Shown one piece after another: positions 45,447 to 55,418 of a stretch of 64,000 nucleotides of DNA (positions are counted from its first letter, which is position 1; each line of letters starts with the position of its first letter). The translations under genes and the position numbers were made by a program. Location: assembly GCA_030180135.1 (NCBI GenBank), contig CM058235.1, positions 18,748,720-18,812,719 on the forward strand. Reading direction: 5' to 3'. Below the pieces are notes generated by a model. That model was given only the letters and a program-made list of their open reading frames with translations. It was not told where the DNA came from and searched no databases. This stretch comes from Orychophragmus violaceus (Eukaryota > Streptophyta > Magnoliopsida > Brassicales > Brassicaceae).

Positions 45447-47450
45447 TTACAGGGAGGACTCACCCTTTTGGAGGTGAGAACCCACTGAAGGGGTAGTATA
45501 AGGAGGGGGCCATGATGTATCTTCTGTCAGGGAGACAATAGAGCCATCAGGGTCAAAAAGAGAAGGATGAGGGTGATTTGGATAAGTGGCTAAGTTTGAG
45601 GGAGGGGAGATAGCTAAAGGAAGAATGGGATTAGCTGCCACTTCAGATCCAACAAGAGGAGGAGGATCATCTGGCGGTTCTGATGGGATAGAGGCCGAGG
45701 CTGGAGCAGAAAAGATCTGGTGGTCAGCCAAGCTTGCAAAAGGGTTAGATAAGGCCAACTGGTTAAAACCATTATTGAATATCTGAGGCCTGAGACTGCT
45801 GAAATCTCTTTTAACATCTTTGTTTTTTGGCTTGTAGCTGCCTGGTGGAGCACGCAGAGCAACTACTTTGGTGATCAGGCTTGGATCCATTGAGGGATCA
45901 AAGAACTTCAATGGAGGGGAGATACTCTTAGGAGGAGAGCGTTCCAACGAAACAGAAGCCTTAACCGGCGAGATGTCCATGGAAGAGGGAGGAACCTCAT
46001 GGGAAGGAACAGTTGGAGCCGCTTGCGAAGGAACAGTTGGAGCCAAAGGTGGTTCAACTATATCAGTAGCTGCAGGAGAGTTGGAATCAGCCATTGGACT
46101 ACTAGCTTTGGGAGGAGCTGGAGACCAGGTACCATTAGGGCACATAGATTCTAGATGACCCATCTGATTACAACATTTGCAAGTAGGTGGAATCCAAGGG
46201 TATTCAATCCTAACTTGAAATATATCCCCATTCTGACGTTCAATCTCTCCACATGTAGGAAGGGGCTTAGTACAGTCAGCACGGACCTTCATGTGGGCCA
46301 CATTGATATCCACCATTCTTCGTGTAAAGTCATCAACTTCATCAGGGAAACCAAGCAAGTCTGCAACTCTACTCAGACCTTCTTGAGTGTATAAGTCAAA
46401 AGGAATGCCACGGACATGCGCCCATAAGGGTATATGGGTGAATGAAGGAGGAGTAACTGACATTTCAGCCGACCATTGGGCAACATAGAACAGTGAGTTA
46501 CCAATGTGCCAAATTTCATGTTCCACAATTTTCTTCCTAATAGAAGCATTTGGGATTCTCACTAACATAGACCTTGAATCAGGACGAAGGTGTATTTCAA
46601 GCTTCATGTCTTTTCCCCAGATGTGCTTGAGTACACTCTGTATATGGCCAAAGGATGGAGTCTTACCCATGAAGATTCCCAACACAAAATCCTGATGAAG
46701 CTGAGCTCCCCTCTGGAATACTGAGTCAGGTATTTTTATACGAGGCACTCCTGATGGAGATAGGGATGGCTCATTGAATCTCTTGAGTTTCCTATCAGTT
46801 GATCTCTGAAGCTTATTAGCCCAGCTTTCAACGTTTGCTTGAGATTGTTGAAGGACAGATGGATCAACAGAGGTTGATTCATGACCTAGGTGATCAGGTC
46901 CAGGGGTTGAAGCCAGAGGATCTTGCGCCTTAGGAAGGTCCAGATGGGATATTCTTACTTCAGCCGCCTTTACCGTTTTAGCCGATGCAGACGTTCTCTC
47001 AGTAACGCCATCGACAGAGTGAAACTCCGACAGGCTATCACTGGATGAAGAAGAAGCCGGCATCGCAGGTATGATAGAGGCAAGCTTTCCAACAACACTG
47101 CCATCGACAGAGTGAGACTCCGACAGGCGAGTGTTGGAAGTAGTACAAGGAATTGATCGATTCACAGAGGAATCTTTCATAGTAGTAGCAATGGATGGCT
47201 TGGTCACTGGGAAGCCAATAACTTTGCCTAAGTGAGGTCCTAAAACGGAATCAGTTGCCTTAGATGAAGCCATAGCACAATCAGGGACAACTGTAGTTAG
47301 GGTTTGCTGTAGATGGGAGGCCCATGGTCCAGCTAGTTTTGGAGTAGATCCAGACTTGAGAGAGGAAGACAGAGGAGGAAACAAGGCTTCCGCCAGAGAA
47401 GGGGGTTTTGGAGGCTCCGGAGGCGGCCGGGACGAGCTGTCACCGGCCAT
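45447..47450 (-). CDS. LINE ORF1 protein (DUF4283 and CCHC zinc knuckle)
   Basis: 667 residues starting MAGDSSSRPPPEPPKPP, a proline/serine-rich N-terminus. Middle: GAQLHQDFVLGIFMGKTPSF, IWGKDMKLEIHLRPDSRSML and EIWHIGNSLFYVAQW, the DUF4283 region typical of plant LINE ORF1. Then CKCCNQMGHLESMC, a CX2CX4HX4C zinc knuckle. The C-terminal third is again proline-rich. ORF1 proteins bind the element RNA. The same frame stays open upstream to 47645, but that part is flanking DNA beyond the target duplication, so the Met at 47450 is chosen. The stop is 7 bases before the ORF2 ATG. Confidence 0.88.
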   Translation of the reverse strand: MAGDSSSRPPPEPPKPPSLAEALFPPLSSSLKSGSTPKLAGPWASHLQQTLTTVVPDCAMASSKATDSVLGPHLGKVIGFPVTKPSIATTMKDSSVNRSIPCTTSNTRLSESHSVDGSVVGKLASIIPAMPASSSSSDSLSEFHSVDGVTERTSASAKTVKAAEVRISHLDLPKAQDPLASTPGPDHLGHESTSVDPSVLQQSQANVESWANKLQRSTDRKLKRFNEPSLSPSGVPRIKIPDSVFQRGAQLHQDFVLGIFMGKTPSFGHIQSVLKHIWGKDMKLEIHLRPDSRSMLVRIPNASIRKKIVEHEIWHIGNSLFYVAQWSAEMSVTPPSFTHIPLWAHVRGIPFDLYTQEGLSRVADLLGFPDEVDDFTRRMVDINVAHMKVRADCTKPLPTCGEIERQNGDIFQVRIEYPWIPPTCKCCNQMGHLESMCPNGTWSPAPPKASSPMADSNSPAATDIVEPPLAPTVPSQAAPTVPSHEVPPSSMDISPVKASVSLERSPPKSISPPLKFFDPSMDPSLITKVVALRAPPGSYKPKNKDVKRDFSSLRPQIFNNGFNQLALSNPFASLADHQIFSAPASASIPSEPPDDPPPLVGSEVAANPILPLAISPPSNLATYPNHPHPSLFDPDGSIVSLTEDTSWPPPYTTPSVGSHLQKGESSL

Positions 47451-47495
47451 TGACGGAGGAGGGGCAGCCACACTGAGATTTGCACAGAACCCGAG

Positions 47496-47935
47496 ATTTG
47501 GATTGTTGTGAGGTAGGTTTGTAAGTACAGGGACGGGCTCATTGCTCAGGAAATTGTAGACTTCCGGATTATTTTGGGTATCAATATTCGTCACTTGGGA
47601 CTTGTTAACTGTGGTGATATTGCTGTTGCCTGTAATTATCACCAAGCCTGAAACATGTAAGTTTGAACTTTCTTGTGAGAAAAGTATTGTGGACGGAATT
47701 AGATACCAAGTTAGCTAAATATTCCATACTTGGAGGCATTCCAGCTATTGTGGGGGGGAGGGGGGGCTGATTGTGCTGTTTATAATCTACTATAAGGCAA
47801 CATAGAAGAGATGTACATGTTCTCGTCAACCAAAAATAACTTGAGGCTGAAGAATAAGCATCATTCTTAGGGTTCTGCCCTTCCCATAAATATATGAATC
47901 TGAAAACTATTTCATCCTTGCAAAAACTCATTCGA
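47496..47935 (+). other. Flank of the LINE with copy B-specific 260 bp
   Basis: 47496-47536 repeats the duplicated segment. 47537-47795 is absent from copy A and contains GTGGGGGGGAGGGGGGG at 47750-47766. It is read through in frame with LINE ORF1 on the minus strand by chance or as a remnant of a host exon (NKSQVTNIDTQNNPEVYNFL). Confidence 0.5.
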
Positions 47936-48038
47936 CATCATTAAAGAACAGGTTGTGTATGATTTGTGGGACGGTGTTATAGCTTTTCGATGCAATTTAT
48001 GAGACTTTTGGGAGGTGGGAGCGTAAGCAGTCAAGCGT

Positions 48039-48362
48039 GTGGTAAAAGTCTATCTAAAAAGGGTGAGTCGATGGTGGCAATTGAAGAGCCCCTTTGTTTC
48101 GATTATGCCCATGGTGGGAATTTACACTAAGAGAAGATGGATTTATATTCTGTGTTTTAAAAAGCGCGCCTATGCTGGGCGTACTGAGATTCCAGGTTTT
48201 GAGCCTGGTGATGATGAGGTGAGGCTCTGTCTCTTAAGCGTACCCTTCGAAGCGCCTGTACACGAAACGAAAAGGAGAGCAAAGTGTGCCGTAGTGGACA
48301 AAGGTAATTTTTCTACAAAACATTATACAAATTTAAGAGTTAAGGTTATTTTTCATAATTAA
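48039..48362 (+). other. Conserved exon-like ORF, copy B
   Basis: Counterpart of 36173-36517, with the same AYAGRTEIPGFEPGDDEVRL core and splice donor-like end (GACAAAGGTAATTTT). Confidence 0.4.
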
Positions 48363-49250
48363 TTGATTTGCTTACGTTTTTATGTTTTTATAACTTAACT
48401 ATATTTTGTTCTGCTAGTAATATTTTGATGTTTTTTTCTTTTGTTTGTTTTTTTCACTTACTTTATTCAAAATTGGTTTATTGGTTTTATTGTATTATTT
48501 ATTTTAGTTATTTATTCTTTCATCTAATAGATATTATCTAATTTTCGGATCGATAAAGTTAATCATTTTCCAATTACACAACAGTTGGTTATATATTTTC
48601 GTGTTTATTAACATTACATATGTTTATATCTTTTTCATTTATTTTTATATTTGTGTTGAGTTTATCGTTACTTCAATCTAGTGACCAATATAGAATCATA
48701 AACATAAAACTAATAAACTTTGTGTTGATCATATGTTTTTATAAAATAATTACTGATCCATCGACATCACACTACAAGAAAACACACTTTTTGCGACTGC
48801 GTAAAGAGTTGCAATTTAGTCGCAAAATTAAATTTTGCAATCCAATAGCGACTAAATGAGTTATTTGTTAATCCTTCGTCGCTAATATTATTAGTCGCTA
48901 TCTTAGTCGCCTATATATATTTTTTGAATATTAGTTGCTACATATGTCGCTAAATTTAAACGACTATTTAGTGACTATTTAGCGACTTTAAAACAAACAA
49001 AAAAACAATACCAATATAAAATTATATATTTATATTTTGTATTACAAATAATACAAATACAAATAACAAAATACAAATAAAAATCAAATAAAATAAAAAG
49101 TGTTCGTCCAATTTGGTTGACAGAGCCACGTCGATGACCGTTGGCTGCAGATTCTTACACTTGACGGGATCGTGAAGTCAAAATCCTGTCTGCAGGAAGC
49201 AGTGTTTGCATTAGGGATTTGAAGCTTCTCAAGTATGATAACAAAACCAA

Positions 49251-49364
49251 ATTAACAACATTAGTCTTGATACCATTGCCTCTACCTTTAATCTTGGTCA
49301 TCATCCTCGACATCTTGTATAAGGCATCGTCCCGGTTGGAAGCACCAATGTTTTGCAAAGCCAT
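49251..49364 (-). pseudogene. Captured eIF5 N-terminal fragment, copy B
   Basis: MALQNIGASNRDDALYKMSR, then GRGNGIKTNVVN. It keeps the canonical MALQNIGASN that copy A has changed to MALQYIGASN, but lacks the two codons YK present in copy A (6-bp difference). Upstream 5'UTR/intron-like sequence to about 49700 (CCTTCAAGTATTTG donor-like) is also shared. Confidence 0.85.
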
Positions 49365-50356
49365 TTTGATTTGAAGAATAACAGCAGGAAGCACCAGATA
49401 GGACAGGGAATGTCAAAAGAGGTAGTGAAACTGGAATGGTTGCATAAACTGAAAACCCCAACTGCTCGTATTGTTGTAAGCCTTGACAGAGAGAAGCCTG
49501 TTCAGACATAAAAGATTCTTCACTCTTCACTTTTGACAAACTGTAGATCCCCAGCAGCGCTTAAACTGCTAACTTCCTTCAAAACATAATAAAGAAAAAG
49601 AGTCAGCCTCGAATGACGAAACAAAAGTGATTGTTTTAATTCTCTTATTATGCAAAACAAATACTTGAAGGCTTGAACGTTTCAATTTCAAAGAACAGCG
49701 CAGTAAAAAAAACAAAATCAAATAAAGCTAATCTCAAAGGGTACAAGATTAAGCGGGAGAGCTAATCGGAAAAATCCTAAATTATGAAGAAGAAAAAACA
49801 GCAAAAACCAACAACAGAAAACAAAGAAAAGTTTAGAGATTTACAATATGGAAACCCAGTAGAGAATCATCAAATGAAATATATTATTGACCTACACAAA
49901 TATAATCCCCCAGCACGAAACAATCAATTTATATTGATTCGAATCACAATTTCTTACAAACAACCATGAGTTAGTTCTGCTTTCATTTCATCGATTCTAG
50001 GAAACTCTCATATTTCTCTCAATCCGGTTGATGTCTCACCTCAGGGGTTTTTCATCTTTTTGTCACCATCTCTTACCACAGTGTTCTTGATACATCCGGC
50101 GGATCTGGAAAAAATTATAACGAATAATTAGATCCGAATAAGATAAGAGAGGCAAGAAGAAGATGGTGTAGAGGGTGGAGAAGGAGACAACAGAGGTAGA
50201 AGAAGAAGATAGTGTAGAAGGTGGTGTATAGGAGTAAGGAGACTAAATGATAGTAGAGATTGGAGAAGAAGTAGAAGAAAAACGACTTACAAAAAAATGA
50301 GAAGAAGTTTCATGAGGTTAATTACTAGCCTACCCTTAATGAAATTTTAATAAAAA

Positions 50357-50460
50357 GTAAGTCTCACATCGGTAGTTAGAGAAATAATTAACTAATATAT
50401 ATAGGGTAACGACCAATCCACTCATTACCAATTGGTTTTAGGTTGGAAGCCTATACAACT
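50357..50460 (+). repeat. TRIM-like LTR fragment in CACTA-3
   Basis: TCTCACATCGGTAGTTAG, then ACCAATCCACTCATTACCAA and TTGGTTTTAGGTTGGAAGCC, clearly related to the LTR at 38274-38394. Confidence 0.6.
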
Positions 50461-50710
50461 TAATAGAGGAAGAAGAAGCCGAAGAAGAAGAGGAAGAAGA
50501 AGAAGAGGAGAAGGAGGAGGAAGAAGAAGATGACGGTGGACTTGAGTATGACGATGAAGAAGATGATCCAATTAGTGATAGTGGCAATAATGTTCCAAAA
50601 AAGCCGAGGAAGAAAAGGAAGAAGACGGTGGACTTGAGTTTGGCGATGAAAAAGATGATCCGATTAGTGATTGTGACAATAATGTTCCAAAAAAGCCAAG
50701 CAACAAGTAG
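50461..50710 (+). pseudogene. Acidic, internally duplicated coding-like fragment
   Basis: A GAAGAAGAAG-rich stretch, then two copies of about 100 bp (about 50530 and 50628) sharing GACGGTGGACTTGAGT and AATGTTCCAAAAAAGCC. In frame it reads EDDGGLEYDDEEDDPISDSG and NNVPKKPRKKRKK, an acidic then basic segment. A frameshift separates the copies and a stop follows. Probably a captured gene piece; family unknown. Confidence 0.4.
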
Positions 50711-51239
50711 CTATGGAGCTCCAACCATTACTAATTATAATGCTTGCGCGATATAATGATCGGGGTTTTAGAATTACGATGGTCTACGAAAAAAGCATAA
50801 ATCGCTCTAAAAAGTCAATCAACCATACATTACATCAGGGTCTAAATTTCATGAATCTAAAATATTTCATAATGAAAATAACTTCCAATTTTTTTTACTC
50901 TAACAAAATACCGCTATGCCCACACAGGATGCAGGCACCCCACCTAGTTATTAAATAGAGTAATGACTACAAAAATATTAGAAATACATACCAAAAAAAA
51001 TTGGGGAAAGTAGCGCCAAACCCAAAAATTGGTGGTCGTCTTATAACTAAAAATATATTATAGTTACAATAATTATAAGTGTGACTAAAAAGTTTATGTA
51101 ACATTAATATAAAATGTTTGTTTAAATTACATATAAATATAAAATAACAGCATTAATACGATTATTAAAATCAAAACCCTAAATCATATTTTTTTTAATT
51201 CCACTTTAATTATAATTATGATAATAAAGCTTATTTAAC
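50711..51239. other. AT-rich interior of CACTA-3
   Basis: No supported gene or repeat. Confidence 0.4.
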
Positions 51240-51910
51240 ATTAATAAATGAGAAATTTATAGTGTTTAGGGTTTGAATATCCCGAAACCATATTTCCTTA
51301 CCCTCTTAGGGTTTGGAGCTTATAATTTAGGGTTTGAAGTTTGGGGTACATAATTTATTCATCATGGCTAGATTCTTTCTTAGGCTTTAGGGTCAAACAT
51401 AAAGTAATATGAAAGAGCATTTAGGGTTTAGGGTTTAGGTTATCTAAACCATATTTCCTTAACCTAAATCCTAAACAATATTTTCCTAACCTAAACCCTA
51501 AACATTTGTTTATCTAAATTCGAACAAAATCTAAACTAATTAAAGTGAATCTTGATTAGTTTTACTTCTTTCCCTTAAACACTAATATCATAAACCCTAA
51601 ACTATACACCCAAAACCTTATATTTCTTAGCAAAGTGTAACAATGACAATGCATAAGTTATGATTAATGGCTATATTTAGATTTTATAAGTTATGATTAA
51701 ACCTTAAGATTTAGAATATGATTTATAGTTTGTGGTATAGGGTTTGAGGGTTTATTTTTAAATTAAGGTTTTAAAATATTAGATTTACAAAATAAGAAAT
51801 GTTGCTGCAAGTATTGAATCTTAGTTTTAGATATGTTAAAGTTGAAGTATCGATAATTAGATTTTTATTTATAATTTAGGGTTTTAGGTTTTGTTTCAGG
51901 GTTTGATTGG
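51240..51910 (+). repeat. Telomere-like repeat region of CACTA-3
   Basis: Scattered TTTAGGGTTT units (51270-51440) and AACCTAAACCC units (51460-51500), then TTGAATCTTAGTTTTAGATA (51817), also found in CACTA-2 at 26863, and ATTAGATTTTTATTTATAA. Confidence 0.7.
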
Positions 51911-52299
51911 AGTATTGTTTTGTGATTGTTTTAGCGACTGATTTGCGTGTAATGTGCGACTTATTTGGCGACTACCAATAACAGTCGCTATATGGTCGCT
52001 AATTGAGCGAATAATAAACGACTTAAAAGTTGTGGTCGCAACTTAGCAACTAATTAGCGATTATTCTCTATTAGTCGCAATATCATTCGCAACTGTGTCG
52101 TTAGATAGTCACAAAATTTAGCGACTATTAATTCAGTCGCAACTTGTAGTCGCAAAAAACGTATTTTCTTGTTGTGTCAACCAACTAACATTTTAATATA
52201 TAACAAAACATAATACATAATACAAATCAATCTGGTTCAAAAGAAATTACAATGTTTATTATACAAATCACCTAAAATCGATTACATATTAAGGATCTT

Positions 52300-52970
52300 C
52301 ATGACTATAAGAAGGTCAAGTTGTGAATCTATAATTGATCAGTGTGAAATAGAATAGTGACTCGACATATTTCTTTGAAACATCTATAAAATATGTTTGT
52401 ACCTTTGAAACCATAGTCCTACCAAACCATCCACATATTATCAGAGCACACTTACATCTATAGACACCATTGATATCGTGCCTCACTTGTTTGTCATTAA
52501 ACATAGAACATGGTCTATTTGGCTACACTTATCTCTCCTGAAAAACTGAACACGTATTCAAGTGAAAAATTCACGTTCGATGACATATTCAAAACTTATT
52601 TATCTCCATAAAAAACCTGCAAGAGCATGGAGTACGTGTATATCCCCATATCCCATCGACTATCTGCCGGTCTCTTGATCATAGCCTCTCCTTAAATCAT
52701 GTGGTCGTATTATATAAAAAGCATACCTCAGAGGAGAAGAAGATTATCTGATATCCAGATATGTATTGACGAACTCCTATAATCTAATGTGTGCACCATA
52801 TATTTAAGTTGATGTTCTTGTAATATAGATCGAAGGATTTGTAGAAATATGAACTTTCTCCAATGTCTCTCAGTGTCTTTCATGTTTCCTTCACCCTTAC
52901 AAAATAATGTATGATCAATTTGAAGCACGCCAAGAGAGATTTTTTGGTAGGACATCATTGGGAATGTAAT
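52300..52970 (-). pseudogene. F-box-like pseudogene 3
   Basis: Minus-strand homologue of the copy at 18153: matching blocks are GAGGTATGCTTTTTAT, GGAGAGGCTATGATCAA, ATACACGTACTCCATG and GTTTTTTATGGAGATAA. It retains the Trp codon in DSRWDMGIYTYSM that is TGA in copy 2, but has frameshifts and stops. It lies 124 bp outside the right end of CACTA-3. Confidence 0.55.
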
Positions 52971-53149
52971 GCATCATTATTTTGGTTTAAGAAAATATTG
53001 AAAAACACCTGAAGAATTTTTCCAAAACTTATATGGAATATTGTAGAGATTGTTTTATGCAATCTCGAATTTTATTTATAAAGACGATGCAACCTTTGAA
53101 ATTTCCATATAATTAAATATTTATGTTATTGTTATTGAGTAATTGTAAT

Positions 53150-53772
53150 CAGTGTTCAAGAAAGCGCTAGGCGTTAGTCGGGCGGTGACCCACCGCCTAG
53201 CGTCTAGAACGCCTAGTCGGGGCCTAGTCGGCGCCTAGGCGGTATATGCATTTATAAAAGAAAACAATATATATTAGATATATTATATAATATATGTTAT
53301 ATAATTCAAATATTCTTAGTCTAAAAAATAAATTAAAACTCAAAGTACATCGAAATAACAAAAAGAATATTAGCTAAATTTATCAGCACACGACATTTAC
53401 TATCAAATCTGTTAAATTTACAATATTTTTTATTGATAACCATTAATTTATGAAATAAGAACTTATAAATTTAGTTATATGTAATAAAATTTTAAAATTA
53501 TACCGAAACAAACATGAAAATTAAAAATCAAATGATAATTGGTTAAAGATTGTGTGTAGCCGCCTAGGACCGCCTAGACCCGCCTAGGACCGCCTAGGAC
53601 CGCCTAGACCCGCCTAAATCCACTTAATAACATAAACGCCTAATTCGAACGCCTAGGAGGAAATCGCCACGGTCAAAGACCGCCTAGCGCCTAGGCCCCG
53701 CCTAGCGCCTAGGCCCCGCCTAGCGCCTAGGCCCCGCCTAGGCGGCCGCCTAGACCGATTTTTAGAACACTG
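53150..53772. mobile_element. hAT-like MITE with CGCCTAGG repeats
   Basis: Ends CAGTGTTCAAGA and, reverse-complemented, CAGTGTTCTAAA. 8-bp target duplication ATTGTAAT at 53142-53149 and 53773-53780. GC-rich arms made of CGCCTAGG-type repeats (53163-53243 and 53560-53755) surround an AT-rich core. No transposase. Confidence 0.9.
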
Positions 53773-53780
53773 ATTGTAAT

Positions 53781-54033
53781 CAATAACTGTTTCACGTGCA
53801 TCTTCGGGTAAGTACTGATGTATACAAAGAACCTCTTTGGCTATGTAATGATAAATATGTCAAGTTATTATTTTATGGTTTTATTAAAGTAACCATATTT
53901 TATTAGACTACTTAATATCGATTGTTGCAAAATAATTTAGTATATGTCCTATTAATTTAGTAATGTAGCATGTTTATAAATTTCATAATATTGTATAAAA
54001 TTATAGTAATTATGTATATATCGTGTCAGATAT
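53781..54033. other. AT-rich spacer
   Basis: Nothing recognised; it is the target of the retroposon that follows. Confidence 0.4.
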
Positions 54034-54047
54034 ATCAGTTATGGTTA

Positions 54048-55404
54048 AAAGAGCATTTTATTGAGAATGAAAAACTATGGATAAGCCCTAGTTACAAAAG
54101 CTCCCTGACGCGTTTGTCGAAGCGCCGTCGTCCCCTTCGATTTCTACCGTCTTCCTCCCCGACGGCCGGCGATCTGCGCCGTCGGGGGAGGCTCGTCATT
54201 AGTCTGTGATAGTTTGCTTCTACACCTTCCCTCTGCTCTGGCCGTAAGCCTTCGGCTCCTCTTTCCTCCCTCAGCCGCCATTGTCGATAGTTTCGCACTG
54301 TCTCCGGCGCGCTTTGCAGGTTTTAGGATGGAGATCTGGTGGTATCTGATATTGGTGTGGCTACAGGTTACCGTAGCTTCGGTGGGTTGGTTGCCGTCGC
54401 TGCTGTGGTTTTGTTGCCGGAGCTTTGTACTCTCGGGATGTTATCCGCTTCTTGGTGACTGTTACCCAGGGTTCCTCGCTCCTGTTTCCCTCTTCGGATC
54501 CCTCTGTGGTCTTGCGGTATGGTTAAGGGGTTAGGTCGGTTAGGATTTGTTGTTTTTGTTTGTCTTGATTTCTCAGCTGTGGTTTAGGTGTTGCTTTTTC
54601 TAATCGAGATTTTGAACTCATGCCCCTGTGATTGTGTCCGTTTGCTGAGTGCTACCGGTGTGTTGAGAGAGCAGTCTTGCAAATGTGGTCTGGTCACTTT
54701 GGTCCCGGTCCTTTGGGTCTATTGCAGCTGGCTAAGGTCCTCCTTAGTAGTTGTTGAGTCCTACTCACAGGTGTGCTGGTTTGTGCTTGTCTTCACTTGC
54801 TTCTAGTAGTTTTAACTCTGTGTTTTGAGTAAGTGTTTGTCCTATCTCCTAGCTGCTTCGGTTATGTTCCTGCGTTTTCTGCGTATCTTCTGCTTCTGTG
54901 CAAGGGTTCTCCGGCTCTATCTGTAGGACTTGGAGCTGCGGCTCTTCTAGCATCTGGTCGTCGGTTGTCGGATGGTAAATCTTCTTCCTTCATCTGCCTC
55001 AAGTGGTCTGCATTCGGTCTCTCGTGACTCCTAAAGTTGGAGCACTCTCTTGTGAGCCGGTTTGATCCAAATAAAGTTCGGCCTTCGATGCTCTTCGTTT
55101 ATCTTACTCACTCCACGGTCTTGGTGCTGCTCGGGTGTCTCGGTGTTTGTTCTCTTTTAGATTGGCGATTCCTAATTTCTGCTGAGATTCGCTAGTTGTT
55201 TTGTTATTTCGGTTTGTTTAGTCTTCGGGGATTTTCTTTTAATCCGCCGACTCTAGTCTCCGGGGATTTTCTTATAGTCCGCCGGCTTTTGTCTCTGGGA
55301 GTTAGTTTGTTTTAACTCGCCGGCTACATTCTCAAGCTTAGTATTGTACTTGGTATCTTACCCCATGAATGAAAATATCCCCATTAGTGTTAAAAAAAAA
55401 AAAA
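54048..55404 (+). mobile_element. Non-coding poly(A) retroposon with 14-bp target duplication
   Basis: ATCAGTTATGGTTA at 54034-54047 and 55405-55418 flanks a 1.36-kb segment ending in a 13-base A tail (55392-55404), the signature of LINE-driven insertion. The 5' part is GC-rich (CCCCGACGGCCGGCGATCTG) and the 3' part T-rich, with a tandem pair TCCGGGGATTTTCTT at about 55219-55290. ORFs inside do not resemble known proteins. Similar in size and layout to 27564-28732. Confidence 0.75.
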
Positions 55405-55418
55405 ATCAGTTATGGTTA

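Larger units (their letters stand above)
41535..47495 (-). mobile_element. Near-full-length L1-type LINE
   Basis: ATTTGGATT at 41526-41534 and 47496-47504 is the target duplication, confirmed by the empty site in copy A. On the minus strand the order is short 5'UTR (47495-47451), ORF1, a 7-base spacer, ORF2, a 3'UTR (41788-41548) and a poly(A) tail (T run 41535-41545). Both ORFs are open over full length, which with the clear target duplication indicates recent insertion. Confidence 0.92.
41022..49952 (+). repeat. Segmental duplication, copy B (split by the LINE)
   Basis: 41022-41534 and 47496-49952 together match copy A. Removing 41535-47495 and one ATTTGGATT restores the arrangement seen in copy A at 35905-35913. 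47537-47795 is present here only. Confidence 0.9.
48770..52176. mobile_element. Complete non-autonomous CACTA element (CACTA-3)
   Basis: Left end CACTACAAGAAAACACAC with TTTTTGCGACT; right end, reverse-complemented, CACAACAAGAAAATACG with TTTTTTGCGACT. Flanking duplication TCA (48767-48769 and 52177-52179). GCGACTA/TAGTCGC arrays at 48795-48990 and 51935-52155. The interior carries an eIF5 fragment, a TRIM-like LTR, an acidic coding-like repeat and telomere-like repeats, but no transposase. It is 3407 bp and would need transposase from elsewhere. Confidence 0.92.

Noticed and set aside
54214..55027. Leucine-rich, membrane-like ORFs in the retroposon
   Set aside because: T-rich composition gives hydrophobic translations. 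Frames are short and overlap without a continuous protein.
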